Assembly (NCBI GenBank): GCA_029784795.1
Contig: JAFMAW010000071.1
Coordinates: 1 to 5,106 of the forward strand
DNA length: 5,106 bases
Reading direction: 5' to 3'
Origin: Nitrososphaerota archaeon
Lineage (GTDB): Archaea > Thermoproteota > Nitrososphaeria > Nitrososphaerales > UBA183
Positions 1-4,519 of the stretch are shown here, one piece after another. The position numbers were made by a program, and so were the translations under genes. The notes below the pieces were generated by a model. It saw only the letters and a list, made by a program, of their open reading frames with translations. It was not told the origin of the DNA and did not search any database. The first letter of the stretch is position 1; each line of letters begins with the position of its first letter.

Positions 1-250
1 CTCTCCCCTGCGCATTTATCCCTTCGGGGCCCGGTTCCTTCCGGGCGGGACTCGGGGGCCCCGCCGACGGCCCCGGGACAACTGCCCCGCTCTGTGAGTC
101 CGGCCGTACGGCGCCCACGGATGACATTCAAGATCTCTGCGGCAAGCGAGTGGCCGGGGGAGTTGTCAGCACGCAAGCGCCAGCCTCCCTGGCTTCGCCG
201 CTCTCCCTCCAGGCTCCGAAGGGCCCCTAAGCCTGCGTCTGCTTTATGCG
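1..250. other. Gene-free, GC-rich, hairpin-dense stretch
   Basis: I find no protein-coding or recognisable RNA gene here. Open frames crossing it are Arg/Pro/Ser-rich and look like GC-driven noise. Several short inverted repeats are visible: 29-34 with 41-46 (GCCCGG, 6-base loop), 55-60 with 69-74 (GGGGCC, 8-base loop), 48-53 with 96-101 (GGACTC/GAGTCC) enclosing the previous one, and 210-215 with 230-235 (CAGGCT/AGCCTG) just past the stop of the minus-strand gene. Positions 103-112 are a perfect 10-base palindrome. In such GC-rich DNA stems of this size arise by chance, so an RNA gene is possible but not supported. The T-loop of a tRNA and known RNase P or SRP RNA motifs were looked for and not seen. 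Confidence 0.5.
12..20. promoter_or_regulatory. Possible TATA box near left edge
   Basis: An A/T-rich island (CATTTATC) stands out in very GC-rich DNA. Read on the plus strand it resembles the box upstream of the minus-strand gene starting at 3947 (TTTTATCCCC) and would place a start site near 43, at the head of the hairpin-rich stretch. Read on the minus strand it would start a transcript just outside the window. Direction and function are uncertain. Confidence 0.25.
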
Positions 251-847
251 TCAGCGTAGCGCGGCGAACCCCAGGCGTCCGCGCCTGGTCGCCCGGAGGC
301 TTATCGTCCCTACGGAGGCCTCTTGGCTCGCGACATTGCGCCCATAACCGTTCAGGATCGCCTTGATGAACGCCAGGCTGCATTCCGTCGACGAAATCTT
401 CTTTCCTGCCCCCACCACGCTCACCTGGAGCGAGTCGCCGTCGACCTTCTTCATCTCGAGCCTCTTCACAGGCATGAGCATGACGAAATCCTTGGCTAGC
501 ACCGCGAGATGCTCGATGTCTGGCGCGACGATCTTCAGCAGCCCTACCAGGTTCGAACCAAGTCTGTCGAACATCTCGAGGATGCCGACCTTGTCGGCTT
601 CGTACAGCTTTCCGATCGCGTCGTCCACGAAATCAGATGGGAGAGTGATGACATCCACTTGCTTCAACACAGAGTAGGAGCGCCAGAGCCTGAGGAGGTC
701 TTTGGCGTCCCCGCCCTCCGCCAGTATCTCCGAAGCGGCGCCGAGCCACTCGTTCGTGGACGCGTAGATGGTCTTCCCGTTGCGGTCCACTTGGGCCGAG
801 AACGAGTCGAAAACGTCCCGGTCCAGGGAGATGTTGGCGCGGGCCAC
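251..847 (-). CDS. Ribbon-helix-helix-like archaeal protein of unknown function
   Basis: I do not recognise the full protein. With the GTG start at 847 it has 198 residues. Residues 2-38 read ARANISLDRDVFDSF, then an Asn-Gly-Lys-Thr turn and a TNEWL helix. This is the strand-helix-helix pattern of ribbon-helix-helix DNA-binding domains, so a regulatory role is an inference. Residues 47-125 are predicted mostly helical (LLRLWRSYSVLKQVDV, EMFDRLGSNLVGLLKIV). Residues 126-187 look like an alpha/beta domain with charged strands and a conserved-looking GAGKKISSTECSLAFIKAIL segment. No membrane segment is seen. The frame stays open upstream to a GTG at 994 and an ATG at 907. I prefer 847 because the ribbon-helix-helix strand begins just after it and a TATA-like box lies about 26 bases upstream. 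The upstream residues are Ala/Arg/Cys-rich and unlike a domain. The gene is divergent from the oxidase-like unit. The last residues (RRGRLGFAALR) are low complexity. Confidence 0.7.
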   Translation of the reverse strand: MARANISLDRDVFDSFSAQVDRNGKTIYASTNEWLGAASEILAEGGDAKDLLRLWRSYSVLKQVDVITLPSDFVDDAIGKLYEADKVGILEMFDRLGSNLVGLLKIVAPDIEHLAVLAKDFVMLMPVKRLEMKKVDGDSLQVSVVGAGKKISSTECSLAFIKAILNGYGRNVASQEASVGTISLRATRRGRLGFAALR

Positions 848-870
848 TACGATGCATCTTCCCCAGTCAA

Positions 871-877
871 TACTAAA
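871..877 (-). promoter_or_regulatory. TATA box for the 251-847 gene
   Basis: On the minus strand this reads TTTAGTA, preceded by purine-rich GAAGGG that could serve as a BRE. Its centre is about 26-27 bases upstream of the GTG at 847, the distance at which archaeal transcription starts. The mRNA would therefore be leaderless and begin at the start codon. Confidence 0.5.
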
Positions 878-1002
878 CCCTTCACCAGAGGCCTCGGACG
901 CGCACATTCGCTGGATACATCGCGCGCCCGACAGGGCAACCCAAGCGGCCCGAGACAGCTTGGTGCACCCTAGTGCAACTCTGTGCGTTTCCACGTGAGG
1001 GC

Positions 1003-1008
1003 TTTTAA
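1003..1008 (+). promoter_or_regulatory. TATA box of the oxidase-like unit
   Basis: TTTTAA in GC-rich surroundings. An archaeal start site about 26 bases downstream falls at 1031, exactly on a GTG that opens a 41-codon frame. It is the best promoter candidate for the 12-helix membrane protein and TusA-like genes. On the other strand it could also serve an alternative upstream start of the 251-847 gene, which I consider less likely. Confidence 0.45.
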
Positions 1009-1030
1009 CGTAGCCCGCGGCTCAAATGGC

Positions 1031-1156
1031 GTGCGGCCGGCTCGACGGAAGTGGATGCCGACGTTCGACTGGGCTGCCGTGGTCCAAGGAGCCTTCGCAG
1101 CCATCCGGGCCCTGTTCGTCATGAGGAGCAGGAGCAGTGGGCGCCATGAACCCTGA
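1031..1156 (+). CDS. Candidate small leaderless ORF, 41 codons
   Basis: This short frame begins with GTG at the predicted transcription start of the box at 1003-1008 and ends at TGA 1154-1156. It overlaps the start of the membrane-protein gene (GTG 1137 or ATG 1146) in another frame. The peptide has a basic N-terminus (RPARRKW), a hydrophobic, possibly helical middle (TFDWAAVVQGAFAAIRALFV) and a basic Ser/Arg tail (MRSRSSGRHEP). It could be a small membrane-associated protein or a leader peptide coupling translation to the next gene, whose Shine-Dalgarno-like sequence lies inside it. I do not recognise the family. A frame this short can arise by chance; the promoter spacing and the overlap are the only support. 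Confidence 0.3.
   Translation: MRPARRKWMPTFDWAAVVQGAFAAIRALFVMRSRSSGRHEP
1123..1134 (+). promoter_or_regulatory. Shine-Dalgarno-like sites deciding the start of the membrane protein
   Basis: GAGGAG at 1123-1128 lies 8 bases before GTG 1137, and GGAG at 1131-1134 lies 11 bases before ATG 1146. Either start is possible. The first gives a protein three residues longer. An in-frame TGA at 1122 excludes any start further upstream. Confidence 0.45.
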
Positions 1157-2639
1157 CAAGACCGCCCAAGACGGGGGACCGAAGCTCAGGGACTGCTGGT
1201 CAGGCAGGGAGTTGAACACCAAGTTTGTCCTCTGGTGGACCTTGGCGTGGGCCGTCGTCATAATGGCCCTGTCTCCCATCGTGAACGACGTGACGCCCTT
1301 CCTTAATCCCGCTTACAACAATCAGTGGACCCCCGACTTCTTCTACAGGCTCATCCTCTACTGGCACGGGGGGCTGTTCCTACCGTGGGTAGTCGTGCTC
1401 GCCACGCTTGCCTACCTTGTGCTTGGACTCGATGAGCAGAAGATGCTCCCGACTAGAGCGCTGAGGGCGGCCCTCTTCTGGGCTGCGCTCGTCGCCGTGC
1501 CCCTGGCAGGCGTCGGGGGGGTCTTCAACGTCACGGACAGTTTCGCGCTTGGCATACCGCACTGGATGGAGTCCAGCGGCTTCGCTTTCCTTGACCTGAT
1601 AGCCTTGGCCTTGATTGCTTCCATGCTCGTCTACCCGCGCGTGTCCGGCAAAGGCTACGGTAAGGTAGGGCTACCGTTCTACGTCATCCTCCTCGGCGTG
1701 GTCGGGTCCTTCGTCGCGGCGTTTTTGGGATACATCGGCGCTTATATCACGATAGCGGGTCCCTCGCCGGCGACCTTTGCCAATTACATAAACTCGACCA
1801 CGTATCCGGTCCTCGGGTACTACAACTCGACCGCCGTAGTGACCTTCACAGAGAACGTGCTGACATCGCACTCACACACGATGCTTCCAATGCTCATGGC
1901 CGGGGTCGTCGCGCTCGTGGCCATGGTCTATGGGTACCAGAGCTGGCCCAGCAGGGAGAGGCTGATCGCGTCTTTCGGCTTCGTAATCATGATCTGTGCC
2001 ATGATTGCCACGATCTGGATATACTGGGCGTCTGGGGTAGGGAACTTTTCGATTCCCTCGCTGCTGACTTCAGGACCCGGCGGCATCAACGGCGTAGCCG
2101 AAGACGACCTCGTAACTGGCTTCGTGGGACTCGGCGCCGTCTTCGTGTTGATAGCCCTGCTGATGCATGCGGTCGGTGCAAGGACGCGAGACGGACGGTC
2201 CTTGATTAGAGACCCGCTCTTTCTTTCCGTGATTGCGGCCTGGGTCATCATCTACCTCGTGATTCCTGTCACGGGTTACTACATCGAGTTCAACGAGAGT
2301 TTCTACAGCGCGGCCGGCGCTGGCTTCGATGCCGCGTTCACCAGGTTCCACAACGACTTCGCCTTCTTCCTCCTTCCAGCCTTGGTGACCACCGCGCTCG
2401 TCTTCGAGACGTCCGGCATGGAGGGGAAGGCGAGGAGGTGGACGGGCTATCTCTATCTTTCGGGGATGATGATCGCCTTCGTCTTTGGGGAGGCATACGC
2501 TATGGTGACGCTCGACCCCCTTGAGCTCTACTTGGCCGCGTTCGGCGGGCTTCTCATGGGGCTGGGAGTGATTCTGGGCATGAACAATCTCAGGAAGTCG
2601 TACGCGGCAGCCCCAAGCTCAACGCCCGCGCAGGGGTAG
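1137..2639 (+). CDS. 12-helix membrane protein, divergent heme-copper oxidase subunit I-like
   Basis: A 500-residue polytopic membrane protein. Hydrophobic segments lie near residues 30-48, 70-97, 109-131, 147-166, 177-205, 248-267, 277-297, 325-349, 360-381, 405-424, 434-456 and 463-481. Twelve is the number in heme-copper oxidase subunit I. Histidines sit where heme ligands could be: H77 in RLILYWHGGLFLPW, H245 and H247 in ENVLTSHSHTMLP, and H405 in RFHNDFAFFLLP; H142 and H344 are also present. Known oxidases need a helix II His, a helix VI His, a His-His pair in helix VII and two His in helix X. Here there is no His-His pair and only one His in the helix X-like segment, so a normal CuB site appears absent. 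It may bind heme and transfer electrons, or be a degenerate relative of oxidases, nitric oxide reductases or NnrS; this is inference. Positions 207-240 look like an extracytoplasmic loop with NST sequons. The start is GTG 1137 or ATG 1146. A TusA-like gene follows after 17 bases. Confidence 0.75.
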   Translation: MGAMNPDKTAQDGGPKLRDCWSGRELNTKFVLWWTLAWAVVIMALSPIVNDVTPFLNPAYNNQWTPDFFYRLILYWHGGLFLPWVVVLATLAYLVLGLDEQKMLPTRALRAALFWAALVAVPLAGVGGVFNVTDSFALGIPHWMESSGFAFLDLIALALIASMLVYPRVSGKGYGKVGLPFYVILLGVVGSFVAAFLGYIGAYITIAGPSPATFANYINSTTYPVLGYYNSTAVVTFTENVLTSHSHTMLPMLMAGVVALVAMVYGYQSWPSRERLIASFGFVIMICAMIATIWIYWASGVGNFSIPSLLTSGPGGINGVAEDDLVTGFVGLGAVFVLIALLMHAVGARTRDGRSLIRDPLFLSVIAAWVIIYLVIPVTGYYIEFNESFYSAAGAGFDAAFTRFHNDFAFFLLPALVTTALVFETSGMEGKARRWTGYLYLSGMMIAFVFGEAYAMVTLDPLELYLAAFGGLLMGLGVILGMNNLRKSYAAAPSSTPAQG

Positions 2640-2656
2640 GCCGACGAGAGGGCACC

Positions 2657-2860
2657 ATGAACTCGCCCAAGATGTTTCAGGCGGACTTCGGGGACAAGAA
2701 GTGGCCTGCGGTCAAGAGGGCCCTCCGGCAAGTCCACAGAAAGGCGAGGAGCGGAGATGTCATCGAATTCATGACCGACGCCTGCTCGGTGTTCAATCGG
2801 GCCAGGGCATGGTGCGAAGGAGAGGGCGACAGAGTGAGTAGAGAGGACGGAGCTCGATGA
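2657..2860 (+). CDS. TusA-like (SirA/YeeD fold) protein, truncated by frameshift
   Basis: The 67-residue reading frame resembles the N-terminal two thirds of TusA-family sulfur carrier proteins. Residues 17-30 (PAVKRALRQVHRKA) match helix 1, 32-41 (SGDVIEFMTD) match the Pro/Ser-Gly-Asp strand, and 43-60 (CSVFNRARAWCEGEGDRV) match the second helix ending in the typical Trp-Cys...Gly. The TusA family carries a persulfide on the Cys of a CPxP motif at the start of helix 1. Here that position reads KKWPAV, with Trp for Cys, so classical sulfur transfer is unlikely. C43 and C53 remain. After V60 the frame runs into an unrelated SREDGAR and stops, while the expected C-terminal strand continues in another frame from 2838. 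ATG 2657 follows a GAGAGGG purine stretch and is 17 bases after the membrane-protein stop, so the two are probably co-transcribed. It may be a pseudogene, a sequencing error or a truncated functional protein. Confidence 0.6.
   Translation: MNSPKMFQADFGDKKWPAVKRALRQVHRKARSGDVIEFMTDACSVFNRARAWCEGEGDRVSREDGAR
2832..2839 (+). repeat. GAGT tandem duplication at the frameshift
   Basis: Two adjacent copies of GAGT lie exactly where the TusA-like frame is lost. Removing one copy restores a continuous frame reading GDRVERTELDDSVYVASV, which fits the end of a TusA-like domain. Confidence 0.6.
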
Positions 2861-3017
2861 CAGCGTGTACGTGGCGTCAGTCAGGGTCGTAGGCAGGGCC
2901 GGGCACATCCAGCATCCGACGGGCGGGAGATTATCTCTAGGAAGACCACGAAGGCTCGGCCGGACCATTGGAAACGCAACCCACGAAGCGACCAGGATCG
3001 TCCTCAGGCACAGATAG
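2838..3017 (+). pseudogene. Out-of-frame C-terminal part of the TusA-like gene
   Basis: This frame has a stop at 2835-2837 just before it and no good start of its own. It reads VERTELDDSVYVASVRVVGR and then a basic tail to a TAG at 3015-3017. The first 18 or so residues have the polar-then-Val/Tyr strand pattern that closes TusA domains (compare family endings of the type '...DDGVYVVRVRK'), directly continuing from WCEGEGDRV in the upstream frame. Joined, the protein would be about 118 residues, longer than the usual 75-90. The last 40 residues (Arg/Gly/Thr-rich) may not be native coding sequence, so decay could extend beyond one frameshift. Confidence 0.5.
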
Positions 3018-3112
3018 CGCGGCTCGCTGGAGGCCAGGAAGGCAGAGCAGACCGGGCCATCTGGTCCCGCCTGCTCCCCCCGAGGGCCGGGCCGGCCGAA
3101 AGGGCATAGGTT

Positions 3113-3118
3113 CTTAAA
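3113..3118 (+). promoter_or_regulatory. TATA box for the FUN14-like gene
   Basis: CTTAAA, in an otherwise GC-rich gap, has its centre about 26 bases upstream of GTG 3142, implying a leaderless mRNA. A GGAAGGAAG purine stretch at 3122-3130 lies between the box and the start codon. If the transcript begins at 3142 this stretch would not be in the mRNA and would not act as a ribosome binding site. Confidence 0.5.
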
Positions 3119-3141
3119 CAAAGGAAGGAAGCAGCCCCTTC

Positions 3142-3459
3142 GTGGTCACCATCCTGCTCCCGGACCTGTCCACCACGTTCCTAGTGGCCGCCATACTCCC
3201 CCTGATAATCGGCTTCGTGGTCGGGATAATCATAAGGAGCGCGCTGAAGATAGGCATCGCCCTCGTGGCGCTGGTGGTGCTCCTCATCGCAGCAGGGGTA
3301 ATCACTCCGAGCCAGGTGATAGGGCCCCTGGCCTCGTTGGTGAAGTCGGGCGCCACAGCCAGCGCAGTCACGGCCTACGCCAACAGGGTGGCGGGGTACC
3401 TCCCCTACTCGTCCGTGACGTTCTTGATCGGGCTGGCCGTCGGCCTGCTGAAAGGCTGA
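3142..3459 (+). CDS. FUN14-like small membrane protein
   Basis: A 105-residue hydrophobic protein. Membrane segments lie near residues 11-31 and 36-53, and a third, weaker one near 91-103. The first hairpin, GFVVGIIIRSALKIG at 24-38, shows the Gly-rich helix followed by a basic turn and the 'ALKI' start of the next helix seen in FUN14-family proteins. The ending, LPYSSVTFLIGLAVGLLKG, matches the family's closing 'F-x-x-G-x-x-x-G-x-x-K-G' helix. Eukaryotic FUN14 (FUNDC1) is a mitochondrial outer-membrane mitophagy receptor; the role of archaeal homologues is not known and should not be transferred. The amphipathic stretch 54-85 (PSQVIGPLASLVKSGATASAV...) links the helices. The GTG start is chosen because it sits 26 bases after a TATA-like box and leaves a short hydrophobic leader. 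The gene stands alone, with its own promoter, between the broken TusA-like gene and a convergent gap. Confidence 0.65.
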   Translation: MVTILLPDLSTTFLVAAILPLIIGFVVGIIIRSALKIGIALVALVVLLIAAGVITPSQVIGPLASLVKSGATASAVTAYANRVAGYLPYSSVTFLIGLAVGLLKG

Positions 3460-3483
3460 CGCCCTCGCGTCGAAGGCAGGGCG
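3458..3483 (+). terminator. Possible hairpin after the FUN14-like stop
   Basis: Two mutually exclusive stems overlap the stop codon: GACGC 3458-3462 with GCGTC 3467-3471 (4-base loop), and CGCCCT 3460-3465 with AGGGCG 3478-3483. There is no T-run after either, and archaeal termination depends mainly on T-tracts, so a terminator role is weak. Confidence 0.2.
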
Positions 3484-3680
3484 CGCCGCTGTTGAAGGCG
3501 CAGGCTCCGTCTGCTTTGTTGCAAAGGCGCCGTCGACCCCGCGGCTTTCTTGGTTGATCGCCTCCTGGGCGCCCAGGCCGGCTTTCGTGGTCATGACTGG
3601 GTCTGCCAGGATGCCCGAGATCGCCGCGGACCTCCGCGTGGTCGTCGCTAGCCTCAGGATAGGCGGGCCCGGCGGGAAGG
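3460..3680. other. Convergent intergenic gap
   Basis: This stretch lies between the ends of a plus-strand gene and a minus-strand gene. A minus-strand frame crosses it (starting MTTKAGLGAQEAI near 3594), and a plus-strand 62-codon frame starts at 3554, but neither has a promoter, a ribosome site or a recognisable domain. It may hold transcript ends for both neighbours; no clear T-tract is visible. Confidence 0.45.
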
Positions 3681-3947
3681 TCAGCCGATCAGCCACTCGG
3701 CGGGAGGGCCCTGCCCCCCGGCGCAGTCGACGGTCCCTATGACACGGCGGAGGAACGAGGGGCATGCGAAGCAGACGAGGAAGGCGACCTCCTTCTTGAC
3801 CACCGGGCAGTCGACGCTTTCCTTCTTCATGCGCGCGATGGACTTCCCGCTAGCCGCGCCCTTCAGCTCGCCGGAGACTGCCTTGGGGACCTTCTTCGGC
3901 TTCGGCGACGGGTAGATGTTCACCTTGTACTTGGTGTCCTGGGACAC
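3681..3947 (-). CDS. Small four-cysteine protein, probable metal binder
   Basis: The 88-residue product has a basic, Pro/Lys-rich N-terminal part (KVNIYPSPKPKKVPKAV at 8-24) and a cysteine-rich C-terminal part: C47, C59, C62 and C75, spaced C-x11-C-x2-C-x12-C within DCPVVKKEVAFLVCFACPSF and GTVDCAG. Four cysteines with a central CxxC suggest a zinc-ribbon-like or small Fe-S site; 'CP...C..CP.F.R..G...C.G' resembles short archaeal proteins of unknown function. I do not recognise a named family, and no catalytic motif is seen. The GTG start at 3947 is supported by a TATA-like box centred 26-27 bases upstream, predicting a leaderless mRNA. It lies 62 bases downstream of the PadR gene on the same strand but seems to have its own promoter. 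Confidence 0.6.
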   Translation of the reverse strand: MSQDTKYKVNIYPSPKPKKVPKAVSGELKGAASGKSIARMKKESVDCPVVKKEVAFLVCFACPSFLRRVIGTVDCAGGQGPPAEWLIG

Positions 3948-3970
3948 GAGCCGAGGTCAGCCTCGAGGGG

Positions 3971-3976
3971 ATAAAA
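3971..3976 (-). promoter_or_regulatory. TATA box for the four-cysteine gene
   Basis: The minus strand reads GCTTTTATCCCC, the strongest TATA-like box in the window. Its centre is 26-27 bases upstream of GTG 3947, again pointing to a leaderless transcript. It lies just past the PadR stop codon, so the small gene can be expressed apart from PadR. Confidence 0.6.
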
Positions 3977-4009
3977 GCGTGCGCCGGCGCCGACGCGGAC
4001 GGGCGCTTC

Positions 4010-4414
4010 CTAGGGCTGGCGCTTACCTGGCTTGGAGCCCGCCTCTAGGGACCCGGCAGCGGATAGGACCCTGGCCTTGAGCTCCGGCCTCCCGGCGAGG
4101 GCGGAGTACACCGCGAGGAGCCTCAGCTGCCGCGCCACGTCGGACTCCGTCTCCTTCGCGAGCCTGGCGAGCTCCTCCTTCCCCTTCCCGGAGATGATGT
4201 ACCTGCGCACGTTCCCTTCGCGCTTGGGGAGCTCTGTGATCAGCCCCTTCTTCAGGAGCTCGCCGAGCATAAGATAGATCGAGCCTGGCCCGGGGCTCCA
4301 CTCTCCGTCGGTGGCCCGGCGGATCTGGCCGGCCAGGTCTGTCCCGGACAGGGAGGACTCCGAGAGCATCTTGAGGGCCGCGAGCCTGAGCACCCCCCTG
4401 GGGACGCTGATCAT
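4010..4414 (-). CDS. PadR-family winged-helix transcriptional regulator
   Basis: A 134-residue protein. Residues 6-75 form a PadR-type winged helix: helix 1 GVLRLAALKMLSES (7-20), then LSGTDLAGQIRRAT (22-35), then the hallmark SPGPGSIYLMLGELLKKGLI (40-59), where PadR proteins have 'PSPGSIYPLLKRLEKEGLI'. The wing is ELPKREGNVRRYIIS (61-75), followed by GKGKEELARL. Residues 80-120 form a helix that would make the dimer. PadR proteins are usually repressors that bind palindromes near their own or neighbouring promoters and respond to small ligands or stress. ATG 4414 is chosen because ISVPRG leads directly into helix 1; the frame stays open upstream, but that region is antisense to the asparaginase gene and has no family similarity. 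A weak GGAG lies 10-15 bases upstream. The gene is divergent from the asparaginase gene and may regulate it; this is inference. Confidence 0.88.
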   Translation of the reverse strand: MISVPRGVLRLAALKMLSESSLSGTDLAGQIRRATDGEWSPGPGSIYLMLGELLKKGLITELPKREGNVRRYIISGKGKEELARLAKETESDVARQLRLLAVYSALAGRPELKARVLSAAGSLEAGSKPGKRQP

Positions 4415-4519
4415 GATGCGGGCTCCGCGCGCCGTCCGGTCGCCATTGGATGGCGGCCACGCCAGGCCATGCGGTGTTAACCTTTTCATAATCCCTGCCG
4501 CAGGCGGGAGGAGACCTTT
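4415..4519. promoter_or_regulatory. Shared divergent promoter region, PadR / asparaginase
   Basis: The A/T-rich core at 4476-4492 (GTTAACCTTTTCATAAT on the plus strand) is the only such patch between the two genes. Read rightward it would start transcription near 4506-4513, a few bases before the asparaginase start. Read leftward (ATTATGAAAAGGTTAAC) it would start near 4452-4460, giving PadR a leader of about 40 bases. A single PadR operator here could control both genes; I see no clear long palindrome to name as the operator, apart from the short GTTAAC at 4476-4481. Confidence 0.45.
4506..4513 (+). promoter_or_regulatory. Strong Shine-Dalgarno deciding a CTG start
   Basis: GGGAGGAG is the best ribosome-binding match in the window. 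It lies 6 bases before CTG 4520, an ideal distance, but 21 bases before the first ATG of the frame at 4535. Confidence 0.6.

Noticed and set aside
29..116. Possible tRNA or tRNA-like cloverleaf
   Set aside because: The length and nested stems are suggestive, but no TTC-containing T-loop, anticodon stem or acceptor complement fits.
77..167. GACAACT (77-83) with AGTTGTC (161-167) long-range inverted repeat
   Set aside because: Seven bases separated by 77 bases are expected by chance fairly often, and it does not nest with the other stems.
94..973. Plus-strand frames at 94-366, 363-677 and 509-973
   Set aside because: They are mostly antisense to the 251-847 gene and have no domain pattern; they are shadows.
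848..994. N-terminal extension of the 251-847 gene to GTG 994 or ATG 907
   Set aside because: The extra residues show no domain character, and the TATA spacing and the ribbon-helix-helix start both favour GTG 847. The longer start cannot be fully excluded.
1026..1124. ATG-started 32-codon frame ahead of the membrane protein
   Set aside because: The ATG lies only about 20 bases from the TATA centre, the peptide is Ser/Pro/Gly-rich without hydrophobic or domain character, and the GTG 1031 frame fits the spacing better.
2528..3121. Minus-strand 197-codon open frame
   Set aside because: It is antisense to the end of the membrane-protein gene and the whole TusA-like gene, is Pro/Arg/Ser-rich without a domain pattern, and looks like a GC-driven shadow.
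3554..3742. Plus-strand 62-codon frame in the convergent gap
   Set aside because: It has no ribosome site or TATA box at a useful distance, overlaps the end of the four-cysteine gene on the other strand, and has an Arg/Pro-rich tail.
3181..3765. Minus-strand 194-codon open frame across the FUN14-like gene and the convergent gap
   Set aside because: It is antisense to a protein with clear membrane segments, contains no recognisable domain and has no promoter.
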